Assembly: GCA_038253825.1 (NCBI GenBank)
Contig: JBBSGT010000015.1
Span: 1 to 27,851, forward strand
From: JACDET01 sp038253825
GTDB taxonomy: Bacteria; Patescibacteriota; Microgenomatia; Levybacterales; UBA12049
Direction of reading: 5' to 3'
Length of the DNA: 27,851 nucleotides
Shown piece after piece: positions 7,958-15,865 of this stretch. The notes under the pieces were generated by a model that saw only the letters and a program-made list of their open reading frames with translations, ran no database searches and was not told where the DNA came from. Position 1 is the stretch's first letter. Each line of letters begins with the position of its first letter. The position numbers and the translations under genes are program-made.

Positions 7958-8082
7958 GTAAAAATCATTATGCACGTTCTCTCATTTTTAGTAAAATTAT
8001 CCTGTAGATAGTAACTTCTCCATTCTAATCCACCCCGTATCGCATTGTCTTTTTTCCCCAAATCAACTACCATGAAAGTGCT

Positions 8083-8847
8083 ATGCTAAGCCAAAATTTA
8101 AAAAATCGAAAGCAAAAAAGTACTATCACTTTTCTTCTCGTTATTTCAATTTCTTCTTTCTCCATTCTCCATTCTCCATTCTTAGAATCCGCTCACGCCG
8201 ATACCGTGTCTAACAGTAACTATTCTATTGATGTCGACAACATTGATACTAACCCCCAACCAACTCCCAAAAAAACAGTCCAACAAGTACTCGGAACTTC
8301 CATAACCCAAAGTCTAAAAAGTGATTTCACGACAGGACCGAATTACACTGTCAAAGAATCGACGGATTCTTTTTCTTTAGGTGTTGCCCAAAACGCAATT
8401 GATCTGGGAGTTTTGTCAGCAGCAAATCCCGTCATTAGAAACTCCGAAATATTTTTGACGAATGCGGATCACGGCGGAGAAATACTCACCTATCAAAATC
8501 ATCCCCTCCTAGCTCAAGATAAAAAAATAATTCCTGACACGAGTTGCGATAATGGAGCTTGTACCGAAACAACAGGAGCACCTTGGGAGAGTAACCTGAC
8601 TTATGGTTTTGGTTATCGTTGCGATAGTGTAACTTCTCAGATTTGTGATCAGCAATTTAATAAAGTAGATATATTCAAACAATTCCCCGATAATTCCAAA
8701 AACGAATTCCTCCAGCCCATCATAATGAGTCATCACTCCTCAGGTAAAACAACTGGAACTGTTACTTACAAAGTGACAATCTCTGCGACGCAAAATCAAG
8801 AAGGATACTATAATAGTATTACCTATATTGCTATACCTAACTTTTAA
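8083..8847 (+). CDS. Secreted WxL-like surface protein, module 1
   Basis: A 254-residue exported protein with a basic N-terminus, a hydrophobic core and a signal cleavage site after SAHA (about residue 38). The end of the signal core (FSILHSPF) is encoded by ATTCTCC heptamer repeats. The mature part starts VSNSNYSID, and its middle region (STDSFSLGVAQNAIDLGVLS...) and C-terminus (GTVTYKVTISATQ...YIAIPNF) resemble the beta-sandwich domain at the C-terminus of the 25562 protein. Both recall WxL-type surface domains, although the WxL signature itself is not clear. Four cysteines between about residues 154 and 190 could form two disulfides. The next gene starts one base after this stop, so the two are cotranscribed. 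An ATG at 8072 gives only five codons. Confidence 0.65.
   Translation: MLSQNLKNRKQKSTITFLLVISISSFSILHSPFLESAHADTVSNSNYSIDVDNIDTNPQPTPKKTVQQVLGTSITQSLKSDFTTGPNYTVKESTDSFSLGVAQNAIDLGVLSAANPVIRNSEIFLTNADHGGEILTYQNHPLLAQDKKIIPDTSCDNGACTETTGAPWESNLTYGFGYRCDSVTSQICDQQFNKVDIFKQFPDNSKNEFLQPIIMSHHSSGKTTGTVTYKVTISATQNQEGYYNSITYIAIPNF
8157..8184. repeat. ATTCTCC heptamer tandem repeat inside a signal peptide
   Basis: Four units in phase (TTTCTCC, ATTCTCC, ATTCTCC, ATTCTTA). Here the gene reads the pyrimidine-rich strand, so the repeat encodes FSILHSPFL, hydrophobic residues that form part of the signal-peptide core. This is the opposite orientation to the copies in leuS. Confidence 0.85.
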
Positions 8848-8848
8848 T

Positions 8849-9886
8849 ATGGAAAGCAAAAAATTAAAACTCAAAAGTTACAAATACCTTCTGTTTATTT
8901 CTTTATTTTGTATTCTTCATTCTCTGTTCTTGCCAAAGGCGTTTGCAGAGGGCACACAACTCAAGATTTCTCCTTCTATAATCCGGATTCAGGCACAACC
9001 CCCTGCTGATATTCACGCACCTTTTACAATTGAAAACCAAAGTGATGATTCTGTCAGCCTCAAAATTGGTTATAAGCTCTTTGACAGGGCAAATTCACGA
9101 ACAGGTACAATCTCCTTTCTAAAGAATGACCAGTCCATACCTGCCCAAGATCCTTATTTTTTTAGCAAAGTCCAAGTGATAGATGCCGACAATTTTTCTC
9201 ATGATACTATTGAACTAGGCCCAAAACAGAAGAAAAAACTCTTGTTAAGGATTACATTGCCTAAAGGTCAACCAACTTCAGATTATTATTTCAGCCTCAT
9301 ATTTCTAGAGAATATTACTCAACTAGATCAAAAAGATACAGAAGTTGAGAAAAAGCAGCAACCAAGCGCTATTACGCTCCAGAGCGGCATTGGTCTCAAT
9401 GTTCTCCTAGCCGTGGGACCAAAAGAAGAGCCTCAAGCTACTATTGATGCCTATACTACACCTTTGCTAAGACAGGCTGGCCCTGTACCTTTTTTGCTTA
9501 CTGTCGACAATGTAGGCACACATTTCATTAATCCTCATGGCACAATTACAATTAAAAATATCTTCGGACAAACAGTTGGAAGAGTCGCAATCAAAAACTC
9601 CGTTATCCTTGCCGGGACAAGCAGAACATTCACTAGCACCGAAAACCTAGATACTGCCAGTGATGATCTTCTCCTTGCAGGGAGTACGATCGTTTGGCCG
9701 GAAAAATTCCTTCTTGGCCTGTACACAGCAACAATCAGCTTATCCCTCTCCGATGCTGGACCCCTTACAACTAGAACTATCCATTTCATCGCTTTCCCTC
9801 TTATCTTTATAGGAGGATTGTTGCTATTCATACTCCTTCTTTTCTTCATTTATTGGCGTGTAAAGAAAAAAATAACTGAAAGATAG
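8849..9886 (+). CDS. DUF916-like membrane-anchored surface protein, module 1
   Basis: A 345-residue protein with a signal peptide (cleavage after KAFA, about residue 33), an Ig-like domain beginning KISPSIIRIQAQPPADIHAP with the TIENQSDDSVSLKI strand pattern, a second beta domain, and a C-terminal membrane helix (about 314-336) ending in a basic tail WRVKKKITER. This is the layout of the DUF916/WxL-interacting family, which in Gram-positive bacteria partners WxL proteins at the cell wall. It follows its putative partner by one base, and a paralogue with the same layout is at 26725. An in-frame TTG at 8828 would overlap the upstream gene; the ATG at 8849 starts directly before the charged signal region and is preferred. 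The signal core CILHSLF is also derived from decayed heptamers. Confidence 0.75.
   Translation: MESKKLKLKSYKYLLFISLFCILHSLFLPKAFAEGTQLKISPSIIRIQAQPPADIHAPFTIENQSDDSVSLKIGYKLFDRANSRTGTISFLKNDQSIPAQDPYFFSKVQVIDADNFSHDTIELGPKQKKKLLLRITLPKGQPTSDYYFSLIFLENITQLDQKDTEVEKKQQPSAITLQSGIGLNVLLAVGPKEEPQATIDAYTTPLLRQAGPVPFLLTVDNVGTHFINPHGTITIKNIFGQTVGRVAIKNSVILAGTSRTFTSTENLDTASDDLLLAGSTIVWPEKFLLGLYTATISLSLSDAGPLTTRTIHFIAFPLIFIGGLLLFILLLFFIYWRVKKKITER
8912..8932. repeat. Decayed ATTCTCC heptamer repeat in a second signal peptide
   Basis: Three diverged units in phase (ATTCTTC, ATTCTCT, GTTCTTG). They encode ILHSLF in the signal core, matching ILHSPF in the neighbouring gene. Confidence 0.5.
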
Positions 9887-10676
9887 ATGAGCTCAAACTA
9901 TAACTATTAAAGGCAAATGAGGCTAAATGATTTTTATCGTTCAATGACTATCAATACTCTTTTTCTAAATAAATGGCTTTAAAACGCAAATGAAGGGCAG
10001 TATCAAGAGTCACAACTATGCGTTTTGATTAGATTGATTTCATAGGATTAATTTATACTATCAATACTAATAACGAATTGCTAAAGTCTTATTATTTTAG
10101 TTCTTAGTAAAATTAGTCTGGAAGTAAGCAGTGTGCTGACTAAAGTGATACTAATTGATAAAAACAGATCAAATTACTATTAACTCGCACCTTTACTTTC
10201 GACTGTGGCAGATATAAAGAGCAGGGCAAATATAAATCCAATACTATTGAGAATATTCAAAGTTATTTATTTGGTTGCCCTAGAAATGAGGCTAAATATA
10301 ATATATCTTCCTATAGGCTTATTTAAGACATATTGCAGTAGTATACTATCAGCTCTTTAGTTAGTGCCAATGATTATTTTCTTAGTTTGCAGCAAGTATC
10401 AAGGCTAAATAAACACTTATATACGCCATTTTAGAGGAGTGACTATCAGAAGGAGCGTAATGATTGCTTAGTCCAGATCAAACCATGAATAAACAACTAT
10501 AATTACTAAACTATAAACTTAGCAATATGATAATATAAGACTATATTTTTACCTAATTAGGTATCGTTAATAATTATTATAAGTATATATCTGTAATAGT
10601 AATTCTTCCTACGTGCTATTTATACTTTCAAAATCTTGTTATCTAGGTTCACAACTGAGCTAAACACGCATGAGAC

Positions 10677-10861
10677 AAGGTAGGACCTTCATATGATGTA
10701 GGGACTGAGCACATCACATAAAGAAGGAACTATCTGTATTCCCGAATCCAATACTTATAGTATGAAGATTTATGATTTTTATAAGAGGTTTCACCATTAT
10801 GCTTAACTTGTGCGATGATCGCACCACCTACTACTGCATATACGAAGGTAGTTCAGGGTGC
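10677..10861. other. Cluster of hairpins, possible structured RNA or protein-binding site
   Basis: AAGGT-agg-ACCTT (10677-10689); TGATGT, 11-base loop, ACATCA (10694-10716); GTGCGA-tga-TCGCAC (10810-10824); and a two-stage stem with GCACC/GGTGC outside (10821-10825 with 10857-10861) and ACTAC/GTAGT inside (10830-10834 with 10848-10852), separated by a 4x4 internal loop. The third and fourth hairpins overlap and would compete. Function is unknown; chance cannot be excluded. Confidence 0.25.
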
Positions 10862-11288
10862 CTTATTATCAAAAATCGTTTTGATTGAATTTACGATCCA
10901 AATAGAACAAAACGAAAGCTGGCATTTTCGCAGAACAATTGCTAATGATCTAGCTTTTTCTCTTTATTTCCCGATTCCCTACCTAGCTTAATAATTATAA
11001 TAAAATTCTACCGTCTATTTTTATTAGTGTGCAAAGGTCCCATATTAAAAGATGCTTTTCGGCAGGTTAATTCAGTGAAAAAAGACCTCATTTATAAATG
11101 ACAAGTATCGTACTCATCCAAAAACCAGCCTCATATTTGACCCATATTTACGAAAAATATAGAAATGAACTGAATTTTAACACTTAGTATATGATTAAGA
11201 CAACCATTTCACAAAGCATTTTGCTGACTATTCACAAAATGATCTATATTAAATCATATATTTCCATATCATGAGCCCCTTTGCCTTA

Positions 11289-11367
11289 TTGACAAGTAAA
11301 TAGGTATTTTTATATCCTGGAATTAATCAAGACTTTCCTTCTTAATAATTCGTATAATCGGTATAAT
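11289..11367 (+). promoter_or_regulatory. Candidate promoters for the DNA-binding/fibre fusion gene
   Basis: TTGACA (11289-11294), 16 bases, TATATC (11311-11316). Downstream is a 9-bp direct repeat GTATAATCG/GTATAATCT with two perfect TATAAT boxes (11353-11358 and 11362-11367) but poor -35 elements. The leader would be 55-105 bases. Confidence 0.4.
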
Positions 11368-11427
11368 CTTGAAGCTAGAGACTAAAATAAAGACAAAAAC
11401 CAGTATCACTTTTCACAACATAACCAT

Positions 11428-14400
11428 ATGGATATAGTAAACAATTTTAAAAATCATTTATTTTCACAAAAGAACCCACCGAGTAAGGTAACAGTGAAAA
11501 ATTATCTTTCTGATGTACGCCGATTTATCAGTTGGTATGAGAACCATATTTCTAAAACATTTAACCCAAGAGACCTCTCCCCCCATATTTTAACTGCATA
11601 CCAAACAGAAATCATGGGAAACGCACAAGGTTCTCTTCCAGCTGTTCGTTCGGCAAAACGATATGTATCCTCGCTTCGTCGGTTTGGGCAGTTCCTAGCC
11701 GATTCTGGAGCCATTGAGGCTAATCCTTTTGCTATATTCGAGACTCTTAAACCACCCGTGGATCCATGGTTTATGAAAGAATTTAAAAATTTCCTCTTCA
11801 ACGAGCGTGCAAGCAAACTAACTATAAAAAACTACCTGATAGACATTAAGCAATTCTTATTCTGGCTTGAGAAAGTGACAACGCAGGATTCGGGAAATAC
11901 GACGGCTAATATACTTTTGCAGATTTCAACCTACACGCTCGAGAACTATAAAATGAGACTTCTTCATGAGGCACAGCTCTCTCCTGTTTCTATTAACCGA
12001 AAACTCTCTTCGATCAGAAGATATGTTCGTTGGCTTGAGGAAAAAGGTATAATCGATAGGTTTTTAGACCTGCAGGAGGCTAGCCCGGTCAAGCCACAAA
12101 CAATTACCGATCCAATTACCGAAGCACCTCTTATTGAGACGTCATTACCTTTGACAGCATTGCAGGGACTTGCGGCAGACGATCAGAAAAGACAAATGCA
12201 AACATATTCGCGTCTTGCTCCGGTCAGACTGCTTCAAAAGATAACAAAGCTTGTCACTCTGGGTACTGATTTGCTACTTATTAGTCCTATAGCTGCCACT
12301 TCCGAGGCTATCAGTTATAAACTATTAAAACGAGGTGGTAAAAAAGTATTCGCCCCTGTTAAAACAATTCTGGAGGCCTCCTCCTACGTGCCAGATGCTG
12401 TGTCTGTCAAAACGATTATACCCAAGGCAACCAGCATACTACCTCCTCGCTTTGCTAATCCTACTGCTGTAACAAAAAAATTAATTAATTTCGGGATCAC
12501 GAACAAACCTCAAGCTGTCAAGAATTTCACGAAGGCCCTCTATGCCCCACTTCAAATATCTACCACCCACATGAATTGGAAAGAAAAACTTTTCTACCAT
12601 CTTCGGTATACGCGTCCAGCTTGGTATAAAGCCTATCACACCTATCGCTTTGTGAGCTATCTTCATTTTGCAGTTTTGATGCTTGGAGCAGTTATCGCCG
12701 GTGCGAACCTATATCACACCTGGAACGATAACACCAAACAAAATCAAGCTGTTCTAGCAGCGCAAACAGCCGCTCCTCCCAGGACACTTTCCTTTCAAGG
12801 AAGATTGTTAGATAAGACTAACACACCAATCACCGCAGAGACCCCTCTGCGGTTTGCCATATATAATAGTCCGACAGCAACAGGCGCGGCAACGCTTTGG
12901 GAAGAGAAACAATCGATCAAACCAGATAATAATGGGAACTTTGTGGCCGAACTCGGAAAGACGTCACGATTAGATCAAAGTATTTTCTTCAACAATGCCA
13001 GCCTCTATGTAGGCATCTCTGTCCAGGACAATCCGGAGATGACACCACGCCAACAACTCCCTAGCACAAACTATGCCAAAAACGCTCAAACTATACAGGG
13101 ATTAAAACCTATTACCCAAAATCCTGATGCGGCTGCCAATGTTCTTTTGGCATTGGACTCTACAGGAACCTTGACTATAGGAGGATCAGCTAATCCAACA
13201 TTCCAAGCCACAGGAGGCCAATTTAAACTATCTGGTCAATCTATGCTTATTACTACAAACCCTGGATCCAATGGCAATATAACCTTTTCACCCGATGGAT
13301 CAGGAGTTATAGATCTACAAAGACCCCTTCAGAATACATCAGACTATAACAATCCGAGTGGTGTAAAAGGTGCTATAGAAGTAGATGATATTTTTTCAAT
13401 ATTTACCAACTCAAACTCGCAATCAGCCCTTGTTATCAACCAAAAAGGTGCGGGCGACATCATTAGCGGTAGCAAGAATGGTATTGCTAGATTTAGAGTC
13501 GATTCAAATGGAAATGAGCTTGTCTCAGGCTCGCTCGTCGTTAATGGTAATACTATAGGAACAAAGACTGCGACGTTTGGCATCGCAAATGAGAATGTTA
13601 CTAATTTGAGTCTCGGCACCAGTGCAACTTCATTATCTTTGGGCGCATCCTCAGGTATTACGAGTATTAATAATAATCTTTCTGTACAAGGGAAAACAAC
13701 CCTGTCTGGAACAGCCACTACAAATGGATTGCTAACAGCTAATGCCGGTATCGCAATTCCTCAAGGAAAGAAATTAACATTAGCAGATTTTACTCCGGGT
13801 AGTATTGGATTTATTGATGGTAATAACAATTTGGTGGGAGATGTTACTCATTTTTCCTGGCTGCAAAATCAGCAAACACTTAAGGTCATAGGATCACTCT
13901 GTGTCAAGGCTACGGACGGTGCATGTGGATCTACACCAGGCACAATTTATGCTTCAAATGCTACTGTTCAATCTGCTGATTTGGCTGAGAATTACGTCTC
14001 AGGACAGAAACTTGAAGCTGGAGATGTTGTGGTTCCTGAAGGCTTGGGCAACAATGCAGCTGTGCTAAAGTCATCACAATCTTATCAAAAGCAATTAATC
14101 GGCATTATTTCAACCAAACCAGGATTCACGCTCAATTCAGACGCAGCAGCTGATGCTGCTCATCCAAATATCTATCCCCTCGCACTGCAAGGTCGTGTGC
14201 CGGTCAAAGTTTCAAGTGCCAATGGTCCGATTCAAGCTGGAGATGATCTCACATCCTCTTCAATTCCTGGGGTCGCCATGAAAGCAACCGGCGTTGGGAA
14301 AACAATTGGTAAGGCACTTGAAAACTATGCAGCAACTGACCCAGAAGCGGTAAGCAAGATTATGGTTTTTGTGAACCTTTCTTATCATAGTGAACAACCT

Positions 14401-15786
14401 TCAACTTTGACTGCTGAGGGAAATCTAGCCATTGCTTCCCAATCTGGAACAGTTCAGTTGAACCCAGTAAGTGATATAACAAGTTCAGTCGTACACGCTG
14501 GAACTGTCATTGCTGATTCATTAACGGTTACAACCGAAAATATCAAGATTAACGGCACCAGCTTGCATGATTATATTGCCTCAGTAGTAAACACCTTGGC
14601 AAGCACCCCCACAAATACTGCAACGCAACCTGGAGAAAATAATACAGCTGTCACAAGAGCTAACATGACACCAATGGCATCTTCATTGCCACAAATCGAC
14701 AACGCACTTTTGGTCGATGCGCCTGCTTCTTCTTCAGGCAAATTCGCATCTTCATCAGCTTTCCCTATATATAATAGTATAGTAGCATCGGAAAGCGCAG
14801 TAGCGAGTGTAAGTGGCGTGGCTAGCTCAAGTGCAATTGCTAGTCCATCTGCGAGCATAACTCCTGTAACAAGTTCAGAATATACGACACTCCAGGCAAG
14901 TAGTTCAGGATTACTTGAAGGCGCGCAGGCACAGAGTAGTTCCTCGGCATCCCCTGTGGCGACAGAATCTGCGTTGCGAGGTGTGCAAAATGATATTACT
15001 ACCCTTTTCAACACAGTATCGCAGCTCTCGGATCAGGCATTCGCAAAACCAGCAAATCTTGGCCTGGAAAAGCTTGATATAAAAGATGCTACGGTCTCAG
15101 GAACACTCTCTGTACTCGGCCGCACCACGCTCAACGATGTTGGAATTATAGGCAAAGTTACCATCGGGCTAATGAGCATTGATGGTTTGAATAGTGGCGG
15201 GTTTGCCAACATCAACACCTCAACAGGTCCACTCAAGATCCAATCGGATGGCCTAAATGGTGTCGATTTTCTTAATGGAAAAGTCGCAATTGATACCAAT
15301 GGCAATCTGAGAGTAAATGGAAATGCCACATTTGCACAGGATGTAAATGTCAAAGGAAAGATTACTACCAGTATCATCGCTCCTATCCCAGGATCAGACC
15401 TCGCGATACAAAATAGTCAAGGCAAAAATGTGGTAAAAGTAGATCAACAAGGTGATATAGAAGCTTCAGGAGCTGGGAAGTTTGGAACACTGAGTATCGT
15501 GCGAGGCGCCGATGCTGACACGTCAGTCACAGAATCAGTCTCGCAAAACTCTGTTGGCAAAGGTGTCATAAAAGCGCATCAAATTGCTCGCACTATTTTC
15601 ACTCCTTATGTTACAGATCACTCACTGATTTATGTGACCGCCACCTCAAATACCCAAAATGTAATACCATATCTCGCCCGCCAGACTGGTAACAATCCGC
15701 AAAGAAGAACAAAAGGCTCATTTACCATCCAAATTCCGACGACAACAAATCAGGATATCAGCTTCAATTGGTGGATTGTTAACTAG
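11428..15786 (+). CDS. Giant membrane protein: two recombinase-type DNA-binding domains fused to an extracellular fibre
   Basis: A 1452-residue protein. Residues 1-110 and 112-215 are two copies of the SAM-like core-binding domain of tyrosine recombinases (SKVTVKNYLSDVRRFISWYE and SKLTIKNYLIDIKQFLFWLE). The catalytic domain with its Arg-His-Arg-Tyr set is absent. A basic linker of about 190 residues leads to one membrane span (about 408-427, LHFAVLMLGAVIAGANLY). The outside part begins with the LSFQGRLLD...EMTPRQQLPS module (about 450-555), continues with phage-fibre-like beta repeats, a DLAENYVSGQKLEAGDVVVP domain (about 851-988, Peptidase_G2-like by resemblance), a Ser/Ala-rich stalk (about 1097-1180), more beta repeats, and ends SFNWWIVN. 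It is related to the 20066-24655 protein outside, but that one has a signal peptide. Likely membrane topology: N-terminus in, C-terminus out. No Shine-Dalgarno sequence is seen. Confidence 0.85.
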   Translation: MDIVNNFKNHLFSQKNPPSKVTVKNYLSDVRRFISWYENHISKTFNPRDLSPHILTAYQTEIMGNAQGSLPAVRSAKRYVSSLRRFGQFLADSGAIEANPFAIFETLKPPVDPWFMKEFKNFLFNERASKLTIKNYLIDIKQFLFWLEKVTTQDSGNTTANILLQISTYTLENYKMRLLHEAQLSPVSINRKLSSIRRYVRWLEEKGIIDRFLDLQEASPVKPQTITDPITEAPLIETSLPLTALQGLAADDQKRQMQTYSRLAPVRLLQKITKLVTLGTDLLLISPIAATSEAISYKLLKRGGKKVFAPVKTILEASSYVPDAVSVKTIIPKATSILPPRFANPTAVTKKLINFGITNKPQAVKNFTKALYAPLQISTTHMNWKEKLFYHLRYTRPAWYKAYHTYRFVSYLHFAVLMLGAVIAGANLYHTWNDNTKQNQAVLAAQTAAPPRTLSFQGRLLDKTNTPITAETPLRFAIYNSPTATGAATLWEEKQSIKPDNNGNFVAELGKTSRLDQSIFFNNASLYVGISVQDNPEMTPRQQLPSTNYAKNAQTIQGLKPITQNPDAAANVLLALDSTGTLTIGGSANPTFQATGGQFKLSGQSMLITTNPGSNGNITFSPDGSGVIDLQRPLQNTSDYNNPSGVKGAIEVDDIFSIFTNSNSQSALVINQKGAGDIISGSKNGIARFRVDSNGNELVSGSLVVNGNTIGTKTATFGIANENVTNLSLGTSATSLSLGASSGITSINNNLSVQGKTTLSGTATTNGLLTANAGIAIPQGKKLTLADFTPGSIGFIDGNNNLVGDVTHFSWLQNQQTLKVIGSLCVKATDGACGSTPGTIYASNATVQSADLAENYVSGQKLEAGDVVVPEGLGNNAAVLKSSQSYQKQLIGIISTKPGFTLNSDAAADAAHPNIYPLALQGRVPVKVSSANGPIQAGDDLTSSSIPGVAMKATGVGKTIGKALENYAATDPEAVSKIMVFVNLSYHSEQPSTLTAEGNLAIASQSGTVQLNPVSDITSSVVHAGTVIADSLTVTTENIKINGTSLHDYIASVVNTLASTPTNTATQPGENNTAVTRANMTPMASSLPQIDNALLVDAPASSSGKFASSSAFPIYNSIVASESAVASVSGVASSSAIASPSASITPVTSSEYTTLQASSSGLLEGAQAQSSSSASPVATESALRGVQNDITTLFNTVSQLSDQAFAKPANLGLEKLDIKDATVSGTLSVLGRTTLNDVGIIGKVTIGLMSIDGLNSGGFANINTSTGPLKIQSDGLNGVDFLNGKVAIDTNGNLRVNGNATFAQDVNVKGKITTSIIAPIPGSDLAIQNSQGKNVVKVDQQGDIEASGAGKFGTLSIVRGADADTSVTESVSQNSVGKGVIKAHQIARTIFTPYVTDHSLIYVTATSNTQNVIPYLARQTGNNPQRRTKGSFTIQIPTTTNQDISFNWWIVN

Positions 15787-15831
15787 TCCAATTGCTATAG
15801 TAAAGTTATCCTTGACAATATACAAGAAGAC

Positions 15832-15859
15832 TTGCTAGAGTTTAAAGTAGGTTTATAAA
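15832..15859 (+). promoter_or_regulatory. Leaderless-type promoter for the O-antigen-ligase-like gene
   Basis: TTGCTA (15832-15837), 16 bases, TATAAA (15854-15859), then exactly six bases to the ATG at 15866. An alternative is TTGACA (15812-15817) with TAGAGT 18 bases downstream (15836-15841). Confidence 0.45.
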
Positions 15860-15865
15860 TTTTCT

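Larger units (their letters stand above)
7781..8082. other. Divergent AT-rich intergenic region between leuS and the first surface gene
   Basis: 302 bases without a gene. It holds the leuS -10 box at the left end, a rightward TTGTTA-N17-TATATT promoter (7929-7957), and a partial GGAGAAT heptamer (8015-8027, as TTCTCCATTCT). No RNA gene or clear terminator is seen. Confidence 0.5.
9887..11427. other. 1.54-kb region without genes, with short repeats and hairpins
   Basis: No convincing ORF, tRNA, tmRNA or RNase P signature is seen on either strand. It is AT-rich but not simple sequence. It has two exact copies of AAATGAGGCTAAAT (9915-9928 and 10284-10297), two of ACTATCAATACT (9947-9958 and 10057-10068), a perfect palindrome ACCTAATTAGGT (10551-10562), and several hairpins at 10677-10861. 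Near the right end are promoter-like sequences for the next gene. It may hold an untranslated RNA, binding sites for the DNA-binding domains of the next gene's product, or decayed DNA. Confidence 0.5.

Noticed and set aside
5546..8184. CRISPR array
   Set aside because: The repeats are 7-bp direct tandem units without spacers, scattered over genes, and no cas gene is present.
9887..11427. RNase P RNA, tmRNA, 6S RNA or rRNA in the gene-free region
   Set aside because: I could find none of their conserved core sequences; only unassigned hairpins are visible.
11428..12075. Calling the 11428 gene a XerC/XerD recombinase
   Set aside because: Only the core-binding domains are present; no catalytic domain with Arg/His/Arg/Tyr residues follows, and the rest is a membrane span and a fibre.
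14571..15014. 147-codon leftward ORF in the fibre-fusion gene
   Set aside because: Antisense to the Ser/Ala-rich stalk; low-complexity sequence easily stays open on the other strand.
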